The notes below the pieces were generated by a model. It saw only the letters and a list, made by a program, of their open reading frames with translations, was not told the origin of the DNA and did no database searches. A program made the position numbers and the translations under genes. This document shows, piece after piece, positions 48,478 through 58,918 of a stretch of DNA of 64,000 nucleotides. Within the stretch, counting starts at the first letter, position 1, and every line of letters begins with the position of its first letter. Origin of the DNA: Agapanthus africanus (Eukaryota > Streptophyta > Magnoliopsida > Asparagales > Amaryllidaceae); contig CM057342.1 in the NCBI GenBank assembly GCA_030015575.1, positions 617,549,348 through 617,613,347 of the forward strand. Direction: 5' to 3'.

Positions 48478-50004
48478 ATGTCAATGGGGATGAAGCTACC
48501 GCCCTCGGAAGGAAACACACACGATGGGGTGGAGAGGCACCCTGATTATTGCGCATATCACCGGAAAATATCACACCCCACGGAGGAGTGCGACGCCTTT
48601 AAGATATGGTGGCGAGGATATGTTGCTCGTCGGCAACATGTTAAGCGCATGAAACGCAAGAGCCGTCGGGAGCGAAGAAGTACTATCGATAGGCACAACA
48701 GAACTACTGGCAACTGTTGTATGGCTCACACCGGGGGGTCACAAGTTCTCACCTTTGGGAGCGACTCTGATGAAGAAATGGCTCTGGGCCCTCTCTTCAA
48801 AGAATCCGTTTTAGGGAAAGAGGGGAAATCGGAGATCTGCGAGAACATTCAGCTGCGCAATCGCACACTCCCAGAAAAGAATCTCGGGCCCGTAAGTAGA
48901 AAGGATAAGGTAAAGGAAAAGGTCACTGAAGATATCACTTTAGATGACCAAGTCATGAGAGAGCTGGCTGCCAAAGACCCTCCTAGGAAGGGTAAGATGG
49001 ACTATAACATCCTCGCGCACCTAAGGAAGCTACCTTCTCAGCTTAGCATTCTCGATGCCCTCCTATTATCAAAAGAAGCGCGAGACTCACTAATTAAGGC
49101 GTTACAAGAACCTGAGCAATTCCAAGCCTTCCTCGCCACTGAAAAGATGAAGGATGAACTGGAGGAAGTGCATACGGCCGACATCACTTTCGGTGATGAA
49201 GACCTCCTTCTCGGGACGTGCGACCACAACCGTCCCCTATATGTCTCCGGATACTGCCATGATATCAAGATAGGCAAGATCCTGGTGGATAATGGATCCT
49301 CCGTCAATCTTCTTAATGTTCGGGTGTTGAAGGAAATCTGCATGAGTGTACAACACCTCGCTCGTGACAAAAGTACTATCTCCGGTTTCGATTCACAATC
49401 GTCACGGACTCTCGGATCTGTGATACTAACATTACGCTTTGGACTTCTCGTCACAGACATCAAATTCCATGTCATTGACGCCAAGACCTGCTATAACGCC
49501 CTGCTCGGTCGTCCTTGGCTACACGAGTACAACATCATCCTTTCTACACAACATCAGTGTATGAAATACTTTAAGGATGGTTTCGAGTATACTGTAACAG
49601 GAGAGCTAAACCCATTTTCCGTGAACGAAGTCCGCAAATACGAAGATGCGAAGTACTTTTTGCCAGATTTCGAGGATACAGAAAGGTGTCGCAATCCGGA
49701 GAACAAAACCGCCGCCACCATCCCTGTTTTCGGGAGCGATACCGAAGAAGAGGAAGAGATAGTTTATGCAGGGCCATCTCAACACAACAACCTGGGGACG
49801 CCCGCCCCCATGTTAGTCTTCGGAAGTGATTCAGAAGATGAAGTTAATGCTGTGTTCTCCAATCGGCTGTCAATACAAGCACCCCCTGGCGATGACCATA
49901 GTTTGCAAATCACCATGGTACCGCGAGAACACTACAAGGATCTCGACACGCTTCAGGCTTACAATGTGCAGGACCTGCAAACATTTTACGTCCCTCCCAG
50001 GTAA
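48478..50004 (+). pseudogene. Tat gag-protease fossil
   Basis: A second knuckle-like motif YCAYHRKISHPTEEC lies near 48547-48591. The aspartic protease domain (about 49180-49560) has DITFGDEDLLLG, the active-site segment ILVDNGSSVNLL (about 49278-49313) and the later CYNALLGRPWLH segment (about 49489-49524). The acidic motif FGSD(S/T)(D/E) appears three times (about 48753, 49731 and 49819), flanking the protease. The protease would cleave Gag-Pol inside the particle. It is part of a fossil element. Confidence 0.8.
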
Positions 50005-50016
50005 AGGGGTGAGAAG

Positions 50017-53000
50017 GTGATCCTATTCTACCGATCCTCAGAGTCGAAAATAGAGAAAGAGATCTGGCATGGCGCGGATGCTACACTTGACAGGCTCCAA
50101 CCCATCCGTCTGCCCAGATACTATACAAATGGATTAAAGAAGCTATTGAAGCACCAAGGAGTACCCTTAAAACAGACTGTTCGGCAGGCTCGGTTCTACA
50201 ACAGGATTTGGGAGGTCCCCGGGACTCAACGCAAATTGCCCAACGGGAAAATGGAAACACTCGGGCTTGGATACGCAAGAGCCGGAAAACGGGAACGGGC
50301 CCACAGTAGCTACGCCATATATACCTTTGATGAAGAAGAGGACGCCTCGTCGGGAGATGCCAACCCCTCATCAAAACTAGACCCCGCGATTGAAGCGCCG
50401 AGTCCGTCGTGTGAAGAACGAATGGGCAAGCCTATCAGGAAAGTGGGTCAGAAAGCTCGGGAAGACCACAACCGCGAAATGGCCATCTACGAGAAGGCCA
50501 GGACGCAACGTCTGTTTCAACAGGCTGCAAAAGATGAAGATGCTCATCCCTGTCAACCCGTTGTACGAAAGGCCCGACGCAGAGGCAGAAATAAATCAAG
50601 AAGCGGAAAGAGGAGCCGACAACAACGACGCAGGATTAGAGAGTCGTGTGATCGGGCGTTGCGTGGTCCGGATTTGTCCCTCATGAAGAAGATGAGTCGA
50701 GCGTATTCCTTCCCTCGAGACAAGACGGAGAGGTTACTCGAGCTCGCTATAAAACATCAAATGATCGCGCTTCCAAAGTCTAGACACCCTGAGCAAGCTA
50801 ACAAGGCTTCTCATCTGAGCTATTGCTCCTATCACCGAGCCATAGGACATCCTACCGAAGACTGCTTCACCTTCAAGAACTGGGTCGAGGACCAGTACCA
50901 ACAGGGCAGATTCGCTTTATCCGACGGCTGGAGGGTAACGCCGCCACAAAAGCATGAACCCAAGGCCGCAAGAGCAGAACCGGGTCCACCTCAGTCCGGG
51001 GAGCGGGTTCGCACCTGTTATACGATTACGATATTAAGAGAAGAGCCCGAGAACGTAGATGACCTTCCTCGGTGCTTTGAGAACAGCGATGATGAGGTGA
51101 TCTCAGAATTTCCGCCCGCTCCGAAAGAACTGGAAGATGGTATACATACTACTGCAGATAACCTCAAGAAGATTGAGTTGGGATCGGCAGACGACCCGCG
51201 ACCGACTTTTGTCAGCGAGCTGCTATCCGAAGAAAGGGTGGCTGCGTTAAAGAACGTGCTTCTACGGCATAAAGACTGCTTCGCTTGGAACTACTCCGAG
51301 ATGCCAGGATTAGATCCGGAGATTGCTGTGCATAAATTAGCAATATCCCCAGATATCAAGCCAGTCAAGCGGGCGCCAAGAAGGATGCGACTCGAGCTTG
51401 AGATGAGCATCAACGCCGAAGTCAAGAAGCTGATCGATTCTGGATTTATCCAAGAAGTCCAATATCCCGACTGGATCGCCAATATCGTCCCGGTAATGAA
51501 GAAGAATGGGACGGTACGCATATGCGTGGATTTCAGGGATCTCAATAAAGCCTGTCCAAAGGATGATTTCCCAGTACCAGTAACCGAGCTAATGATAGAT
51601 AACACGTCCACTCACGAGGTTTTCTCCTTTATGGATGGTTCGTCAGGATACAATCAGATAAAGATGCATCCCGAAGACCAGAAGCACACCGCTTTCCGGA
51701 CCCCTTTGGGTATATTCTGCTACAGGGTTATGCCCTTTGGTCTAAAGAACGCTGGCGCTACCTATCAAAGGGCCATGACAAAAATCTTCGATGACCTCAT
51801 ACATGACATCGTCGAGTGCTATATCGATGACCTCGTAGTAAATAGCATGTCATACGATGATCATTTAAAGCATCTGGAGACTGTATTTCGACGCCTTCGG
51901 CAATATAATTTGAAAATGAATCCCCTCAAATGCGTGTTTGGAGTCTCCTCGGGTAAATTCCTGGGATTCATCGTTCGACACCGAGGTATTGAAATAGATC
52001 CGTCAAAGATTAAAGCGATCATGGAAATGCCTCCGCCAAGAACCCTCAAGCAGTTGCGGTCTCTCTAAGGGAAGCTCGCATACATCCGGCGATTTATCGC
52101 CAATCTTTCAGGCAAATGCCGTCCTTACAGCCACCTGATGAAGAAGGGAACTCCATTCGTTTGGGATCACAAATGCCAAGGTGCACTAGACGAGATCAAG
52201 CAGTACCTGCAGAACCCTCCGGTGTTGGCTGCGCCGGTCAAAGGAAAACCCCTCATTCTTTATACAACCGCCTTCGAAGGTTCCTTGGGCGCATTATGGG
52301 CACAAGAGAACGATCAGGGGAAAGAGAGAGCACTCTACTACTTAAGTCGAGTTCTACTGGGGGCAGAAAGCAACTACTCTCCCATTGAAAAACATTGCTT
52401 GGCGTTAATCTTCGCGATTACAAAGCTCAGGCACTATGTGTTGGCACATGAAGTCCGTCTCATTTCAAAAGTGGATCCCCTTAAGTACTTGATGTCAAAA
52501 GCCATATTGACGGGACGACTCGCTAAATGGGCCCTGCTCTTGATGGAGTTCTCGATAACGTATCAACCTCTCAAGGCAGTGAAAGGCCAGGCCATTGCCG
52601 ACTTCCTCGCTGAGCACCCGATACCGGCCGATTCTCCTCTGAACTGTGATTTGCCGGACGAGCATGCATTTGATGCGATTAGCGGCGGAAGCACCCGATG
52701 GGAACTCTATTTCGATGGAGCGTCCTCCGTAAAGAAGCAGAAACAAGGTATCCCAATGATCAAATCGGGGATAGGCCTCGTCTTTGCAACTCCACAAGGA
52801 GGGATAATGCGCTTCGCCTTCTCTTTAACAGAGCCGAGGACAAACAATGAAGCTGAATACGAAGCTCTGATAGCAGGCCTCGAAATCTCCATCGACATGG
52901 GAATTGAAGACCTCCTTATATACGGGGATTCTCAGCTGGTCGTTAGTCAAGTAAATGGTGACTACCAAACGTGCAAGCCGGAGTTGGTGAAGTACGGCGA

Positions 53001-54504
53001 AAAGGTGCAACAACTGTTGACCCAAATTCCCTCCTATATTTTGGAGAACATACCGCGCGCGGAAAACAGCAAAGCAGACGCGTTGGCCAAACTTGCTAAA
53101 GAACTGGCTGATGAGAACCTCGATGACGTCAGAATCATGGTACAAAGCCGTCGAGTGCTCGCCCCGGCAGAAATATCTCCGGAATCATGCGAAGAAAAGG
53201 GAGCGACTGAGCAGACGACCCTACAAATAAAAGACCATGAGAAGGCTGAGGACTGGAAGGAAGTCTTCATAGACTACTTTAAGTCCCACCGAATGCCCAA
53301 AGAAGCGTCCTCAAGACATCAGCTCATGAAACGAGCTCTATCTTTCGCTTTCGTCAACGATACTCTATACAAGAGATCGTTTGATTCTCTATGGCTGAGA
53401 TGCTTGGGACCTGACGAAGCAGGAAGAGTTATTCAGGAAGTTCACGACGGACTTTGCGGTTCTCACCAAGCAGGCCCAAAGATGAAGTTAAAAATTAAAC
53501 GGATGGGTTACTACTGGCCCACGATGATCCAGGACTGCCTCGAGTATGCGAAGCAATGCCACTCATGCCAGATTCATGGAGACTTCATCCACCAACATCC
53601 GAATCCACTGCACCCAACGGTGGCTAGCTGGCCGTTCGAAATGTGGGGGATTGACATAGTCGGCCCCATTGAGCCAGCATCATCCCGGGGACACCGTTTT
53701 ATCCTGGTGACAACTGATTACTTCTCCAAATGGGCAGAAGCAGTACCACTGAGGGAAGTGAAGACGGAGAATATCCTCCATTTCTTCAAGACGCACGTCA
53801 TCTATCGGTTCGGAACTCCACGGCGGATTATCTCCGATAATGGGCCGGCCTACCGAAGCCATAAGATTAGCCGCTTCGCACAGCAGCACAATATAGACTG
53901 GAGATATTCTTCGGTTTACACTCCACGAGCTAACGGTCTGGCCGAGGCCTTCAATAAGACCTTGACGAAGATCATAAAAAAGACTGTTTCCAGGAATAAG
54001 AGAGACTGGCACGAAAGGCTGTAAGAAGCCCTTTGGGCTTATCGAACTACATTCAAGACGGCCACGAACACAACGCCGTACGCGTTGGTATTTGGGACGG
54101 AAGCAGTGCTCCCCCTCGAGATAGAGTTACCCTCTCTACGAGTAGCAGTCCACCACGAGCTGACGAACGAAGAAAATGTTCACCTTCGGCTTGAGGAGCT
54201 TGATGCCCTCGACGAAACCCGGCTCATAGCGCAACAACATCTAGAGGCCTACAAAGCAAAAATGACGCGCTCGTACGAAAGATTGACCAGGATGAGGACA
54301 TTCCGCCAAGGCGAACTCGTACTAGTGGTCAAAAGACCTATGATCCCCAATCGTGCCAAGCGAGGAAAATTTGAGCCAAACTATGAAGGCCCGTACATCA
54401 TAGACAAGGTCTACCACGGTGGAGCCTACCTACTCACGGACATGCACGGTGAAAGGCCTTTCAGGCCAATAAACGGCCGCTTCTTAAAGAAATACTATGC
54501 TTAA
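50017..54504 (+). pseudogene. Tat pol fossil (RT, RNase H, second RNase H, integrase)
   Basis: Domains in order. A copy of the gag knuckle module (about 50701-50955). RT, with VPVMKKNGTVRICVDFRDLN (about 51490-51545), FMDGSSGYNQI and the catalytic YIDDLVV (51820-51840). The RT-linked RNase H with the LILYTTAFEGSLGALW and YSPIEKHCLAL segments (about 52250-52420). A second, archaeal-type RNase H starting LYFDGASS (about 52708), with NNEAEYEALIAGL, YGDSQLVVSQV and ENSKADALAKLA (to about 53110). Integrase with the zinc motif ending CHSC (about 53560), the core with WGIDIVGP (about 53645) and ISDNGPAYRS (about 53830), and a C-terminal part to 54504. The dual RNase H identifies the Tat lineage. It is broken in a couple of places. 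Confidence 0.88.
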
Positions 54505-54606
54505 TAAGCCACAGCCTGGGTCAATGATAGATGACGACGACTATGTCCGCTCACTATCTTCCTAAGCTCAGACTTTACAAGCAGCAGCCGGCCTTCCCAT
54601 AGCGAT

Positions 54607-54735
54607 GGACCGAAACGTCCTTAAACTAACGACGGACCGAAACGTCCTTAAACTAACGACGGACCGAAACGTCCTTAAACTAACGACGGACCGAAACGTC
54701 CTTAAACTATCGACGGACCGAAACGTCCCTAAAAC
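54607..54735 (+). repeat. Five 27-bp GGAC-N6-GTCC repeats
   Basis: Five copies of GGACCGAAACGTCC followed by TTAAACTAACGAC. The same type of unit, with other loop bases, is in the Tat LTR (21890-22030) and in the old fragment (6540-6890). The 4-bp GGAC/GTCC arms are invariant while the six central bases vary between arrays. Confidence 0.85.
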
Positions 54736-54803
54736 TCCTACCGCAGTATCTTTAGGCTGACGAGATAAAAAAAAGGAAAAAATAAAAAAATAAAAAAAAA
54801 TAT

Positions 54804-55078
54804 ATGAAAAAGAATAAAAAAAACGGTATGTCCATAAGCAAAATGGGCACGGATGAAAACCCGAAAGGGCTCCGTGAGTAAAAACAGCAGGGCTGCCGGC
54901 AAGTGTTCGTGAAAACCCGAAAGGGTGCGACCTTGTAAAAAAAAGTGAAAAAGAATAAAAATGGTATGTCCATAAGCAAAATGGGCACGGATGAAAATCC
55001 GAAAGGGCTCCGTGAGTAAAAACAGCAGGACTACCGGCGAGTGTTTGTGAAAACCCGAAAGGGCGCAACCTCGTTAAA
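54804..55078 (+). repeat. Tandem pair of about 137 bp with a CACGGA/TCCGTG stem
   Basis: Two copies (about 54804-54943 and 54944-55078) of a unit with 'ggtatgtccataagcaaaat', a CACGGA..TCCGTG inverted repeat and two AACCCGAAAGGG motifs. They begin after an A-rich stretch (54768-54830). Minus-strand open frames here are low-complexity artefacts. Confidence 0.8.
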
Positions 55079-55083
55079 AGACA

Positions 55084-55298
55084 CTTGTAGGGTCCTCTCG
55101 ACCTTGTAAGGAGAAACCACCTGCGTGAGATCCTTACGACTCACAAAGGAGCAACACACTTAGGGATCCTCACGATTCCTAAGGAGAAAATACACTTACG
55201 AGATCCTCACGACTCGTAAGGAGAATTCTCTTATGGGACCCTCACGGCTCATGAGATTTGAAAGTCTTAAGTTACAGAAACCTAAACCTGTTCTTAAG
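55084..55298 (+). ncRNA. Hairpin block 1 in the Tat 3' region
   Basis: Five successive stem-loops with loop core (A/G)(T/C)CCT(C/T)ACG(A/G) or close variants lie at 55084-55110, 55121-55149, 55159-55183 (CTTAGG/CCTAAG), 55195-55220 (CTTACGAG/CTCGTAAG, perfect) and 55230-55255. A long-range stem CTTAAG/CTTAAG (55266-55298) closes the block around 'aacctaaacctgtt'. Stems differ between units but remain complementary. Confidence 0.65.
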
Positions 55299-55434
55299 CA
55301 AATCCTCCACAACCTTCGATATTGCCCTACAAGAGGCTCAATACTGACCCTTGTATACAATCCACGGGCGCGAAAAAACATTTCCCCAGCAAAGTCCCAC
55401 CCGTGACTAGGGATATGCCCATATGATGAGTAAC
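55299..55434 (+). other. Spacer between hairpin blocks
   Basis: Includes 'gtatacaatccacgggcg' (about 55352-55370), a phrase also found near the LTR 3' part (about 22510), and no other recognisable structure. Confidence 0.4.
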
Positions 55435-55649
55435 CCTTGTAGGTCCTCTCGACCCATAAGGAGAAAGCCCTCTTGTAGGATCCTTACGACTTGCAGAGGA
55501 AAATACACTTAGGAATCCTCACGATCCCTAAGGAGAAAATACACCTGCAAGATCCTCACGACTTGTAGGGAGAAATACCTTTGTGAGACCCTTACGGCTC
55601 ATGAAGTCAAAAGCCTTGGTCGATAGGACCCTTAACCCTGTTTACTAAG
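55435..55649 (+). ncRNA. Hairpin block 2 in the Tat 3' region
   Basis: Same plan and same length (215 bp) as block 1: stem-loops at 55435-55460, 55470-55497, 55508-55532 (CTTAGG/CCTAAG), 55544-55569 (CCTGCAAG/CTTGTAGG, one G-T wobble) and 55579-55606 (CTTTGTGAG/CTCATGAAG, two wobbles). The closing stem CTTGGT/ACTAAG (55615-55649) surrounds 'cttaaccctg'. Confidence 0.65.
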
Positions 55650-55739
55650 CCACCTTTGTTCAATATCGACAGAGGCAAATGATGATTCGCTCCTGGCAAC
55701 ATCCCAGTTGCAGCGGTGCTGATGCCGAAATCGGTGTCT

Positions 55740-55975
55740 AAAATCCAAGCTTGCGGCGAAAAAGCTAGCAAGCCACACATGCCTACGAAATAGCCGAAAT
55801 GATGGGGCAACTTGCAATAAAAAGCAGCAAGTAAAAATGTATGCATAAAAAATAGCCGAAACGATGGGGCAACTCGCAATAAAAAGCAGCGAGTAGAAAA
55901 TAAATAAATAGCCGAAATGATTGGGCACCGCGAAAAATAGCCGAAATGATGGGGCAATCGCGACCTTCGCGATAT
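55740..55975 (+). ncRNA. Second hairpin series (atagccgaaatgatggggcaa units)
   Basis: Units with a shared 'atagccgaaa.gatggggcaa' are each followed by a stem-loop: 55750-55772 (CTTGC/GCAAG), 55810-55832 (ACTTGC/GCAAGT), 55872-55894 (ACTCGC/GCGAGT) and 55957-55973 (ATCGCGA/TCGCGAT with a three-base loop). The loop 'aataaaaagca' is shared by the second and third units while the stem pair T-A is replaced by C-G. Confidence 0.6.
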
Positions 55976-56299
55976 AAAAGCTGAAACGATAGAGCATCGC
56001 GGAAAAAGAAATAAAATAAAAATAAAATGTATGCCTTACAGGTGATGTTCCATCACACCCTATATACAATCCAATGGCATAAACAAAAAGGGAACATACC
56101 TCCCTCCCCCAGGTTTCACCAAAGAAAGAAGCTAAAGCTCGACGGGCCACAAGTGACCTAGAGATCATCCCAACACTCGTCCCGTAACAACGGACACAAC
56201 TTCAAGCTAAGCGGAACAGCGGCAACTCCCAGTTCCATGGCTCGGTGGTATACATATCGCCAACAGTCAAACCTCCATCCCGTGAAATGCGGATACAAT
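55976..56299 (+). other. Non-coding part of the Tat 3' region
   Basis: An AT-rich stretch and then mixed sequence up to the satellite-like array. No gene or repeat was recognised. Confidence 0.4.
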
Positions 56300-57745
56300 C
56301 AGCAAAATTCCTGGTTACGTGGAACGCGGATAATGTCACTCTTTGACCCCGTGGAAAACGTCCAGAGCGGATCCTGGTCCTCACAGAGCACAGCAGTGAA
56401 CCCGTGTGAAGCATCCAGAGCGGAGCCTAGTCCTCGCCGAGCGCGGCAGTGAACCCGTGTGAAGCATCTAGTGCAAAATTCCTGGTCACATGGAACGCGG
56501 ATAATGTCACTCTTTGACCCCGTGGAAAACGTCCAGAGCGGAGCCTAGTCCTCGCCGAGCACGGCAGTGAACCCGTGTGAAGCATCTAGTGCAAAATTCC
56601 TGGTTACGTGGAACGCGGATAATGTCACTCTTTGACCTCGTGGAAAACGTCCAGAGTGGATCCTGGTCCTCGCAGAGCACGGCAGTGAAACCGTGTGAAG
56701 CATCCAGAGCGGAGCCTAGTCCTCGCCGAGCGCGGCAGTGAACCCGTGTGAAGCATCTAGTGCAAAATTCCTGGTTACGTGGAACGTGGATAATGTCACT
56801 CTTTGACCCCGTGGAAAATGTCCAGAGCGGACCCTGGTCCTCGCAGAGCACGGCAGTGAACCCGTGTGAAGCGTCCAGAGCGGAGCCTAGTCCTCGCCGA
56901 GCGCGGCAGTGAACCCGTGTGAAGCATCTAGTGCAAAATTCCTGGTCACGTGGAACGCGGATAATGTCACTCTGTGAACCCGTGTGAAGCATCCGGAGCG
57001 GAGCCTAGTCCTCGCCGAGCGCGGCAGTGAACCCGTGTGAAGCATCTAGTGCAAAATTCCTGGTCACGTGGAACGCGGATAATGTCACTCTTTGACCCTG
57101 TGGAAAACGTCCAGAGCGGAGCCTAGTCCTCGCCGAGCACGGCAGTGAACCCGTGTGAAGCATCTAGTGCAAAATTCCTGGTCACGTGGAACGCGGATAA
57201 TGTCACTCTTTGACCCCGTGGAAAACGTCCAGAGCGGAGCCTAGTCCTCGCCGAGCACGGCAGTGAACCCGTGTGAAGCATCTAGTGCAAAATTCCTGGT
57301 TACGTGGAACGTGGATAATGTCACTCTTTGACCCCGTGGAAAACGTCCAGAGCGGATCCTGGTCCTCGTAGAGCACGGCAGTGAACCCGTGTGAAGCATC
57401 CAGAGCGGAGCCTAGTCCTCGCCGAGCGCGGCAGTGAACCCGTGTGAAGCATCTAGTGCGAAATTCCTGGTCACGTGGAACGCGGATAATCTCACTCTTT
57501 GACCCCATGGAAAACGTCCAGAGCGGAGCCTAGTCCTCGCCGAGCACGGCAGTGAACCCGTGTGAAGCATCTAGTGCAAAATTCCTGGTTACGTGGAACG
57601 CGGATAATGTCACTCTTTGACCCCGTGGAAAACGTCCAGAGCGGATCCTGGTCCTCGCAGAGCACGGCAGTGAACCCGTGTGAAGCATCCAGAGCGGAGC
57701 CTGGTCCTCGCCAAGCACGGCAGTGAACCCGTATGAAGCATCCAG
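56300..57745 (+). repeat. Satellite-like array derived from the Tat LTR
   Basis: About ten copies of module A (about 60 bp, starting 'caaaattcctggttacgtgg') are each followed by one or two copies of module B (about 53 bp, 'cagagcggagcctagtcctc' to 'gtgtgaagcat'). Module A starts near 56307, 56473, 56593, 56763, 56935, 57048, 57167, 57288, 57459 and 57577, giving periods of about 120 or about 171 bp. A single A-B pair is present in the Tat LTR (about 21738-21850), the likely source. Open frames in the array on both strands are by-products. Confidence 0.88.
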
Positions 57746-57746
57746 A

Positions 57747-58240
57747 GCAAATACCGGACTGTGGAGTCCTTAAAATCCACGGACTATGATGTCCTTAATC
57801 TCGACCGTGATGTCTTAAAACTAACGATCAACCACCCCGATTCCCTACGGATTCTGCCTTGGTTTAAGGGTACATCTCTTCACTCCTTTGATACCTGGCG
57901 TTGTAATTCCTCAACGTCTTCAAAGAGGTGACGGGTCCCTGCAACCAAACACCGGACTGTGGAGTCCCTAAATCCACGGACTATGAGGTCCTTAACCTTG
58001 ACCGCGATGTCTTAAAACTAACATCGGACTGTGGAGTCCCTAAATCCACGGACTATGAGGTCCTTAACCTTGACCGCGATGTCTTAAAACTAACATCGGA
58101 CTGTGGAGTCCCTAAATCCACGGACTATGAGGTCCTTAACCTTGACCGTGATGTCTTAAAACTAACAGCGGACGGTGGAGTCCCTAAATCCACGGACTAT
58201 GAGGTCCTTAACCTTGACCGCGACGTCTTTAAACTACGAT
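57747..58240 (+). repeat. LTR-like segment and four 72-bp repeats
   Basis: 57747-57945 resembles LTR positions about 21845-21930 and 21595-21690, including a copy of the CTTTGA/TCAAAG hairpin (57886-57925, inner GTTG/CAAC). Then follow four tandem units of about 72 bp (57947-58240), each with three small dyads of the GGAC-N6-GTCC type (GGACTGTGGAGTCC, GGACTATGAGGTCC, GACCGCGATGTC). Confidence 0.8.
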
Positions 58241-58295
58241 ACCTGGAGCAGCCTCTGACCCCGTGAAACACGGATAAGGATGACCACATCCAGCA

Positions 58296-58512
58296 CTTGC
58301 AGGTCCTCACGACCTGTAAGGAAGAAAAAACTCCCTTGTGAGATCCTTACGACTCTCAAGGGAAAACCCGCTTAAGAATCCTCGCGATCTTTAAGAAGAA
58401 CTCACACCTATGGGATCCTCTCGACCTGTAGGGAGAAAAACTCTTTATGAGACCCTAGTGGCTTATAAAATGCAAAAGTCTTAGGAAGCAGATCTTAACC
58501 CTGAATCCTAAG
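58296..58512 (+). ncRNA. Hairpin block 3 in the Tat 3' region
   Basis: The same plan as blocks 1 and 2, 2.6 kb further on: 58296-58320 (CTTGCAGG/CCTGTAAG), 58333-58362 (CCCTTG.GAG/CTC.CAAGGG), 58371-58395, 58407-58432 and 58444-58469 (TTTATGAG/CTTATAAA). The closing stem CTTAGG/CCTAAG (58480-58512) surrounds 'cttaaccctg'. Its length is 217 bp. Confidence 0.65.
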
Positions 58513-58918
58513 CCATCACTGTCCTGCAAGGAGATCGAAATAGAATATCCGCAGAATACATTCAATAAAAAGGGGACACACCATTGAAGAGAAGAATATG
58601 TCTTCATTTATAAACCTCCCTTCAACAAACAATACTCGATCTAAAGCCAGCGCAAACCACCCGATATGGGAGATAACGTGGCAAGTTTCTGATCTGTATC
58701 CTATCAGGCACGCATTTGCAACTGTACGAATGTTTAAAAGGAAATGTTGCCTGAGGCACTGATGTGCATGCAACGTAACGATGGTGCTCGTAATTAAAGA
58801 AAAACAAACGGCTCATTTACGCAAACAAGACACACGTGCGACTATCTGACAAGCATGAAAATTCAACAGAAAGCATACAAACCACCAATGATTAAAGGAG
58901 TACATTGATTCAAACACA
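58513..58918. other. Sequence downstream of antisense ORF A
   Basis: No repeat or gene was recognised. In the antisense direction it would be the 3' end of the ORF A transcript. AT-rich stretches on the minus strand could serve as polyadenylation signals, but none is distinctive. Confidence 0.35.

Noticed and set aside
54607-54735. Regular short repeats resembling a CRISPR array
   Set aside because: Units are contiguous 27-mers without unique spacers, in a plant retrotransposon.
54568-55068. 166-residue minus-strand open frame rich in Phe and Ser
   Set aside because: It is the reverse complement of A-rich spacers and tandem units. Composition explains it.
56507-57718. Repetitive minus-strand open frames (up to 161 residues)
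   Set aside because: They arise from the tandem array, repeat the same 40-residue phrase and follow array periodicity. No sign of selection for a protein.
57928-58266. 112-residue plus-strand repetitive open frame
   Set aside because: Four 72-bp repeats (a multiple of three) keep the frame open trivially.
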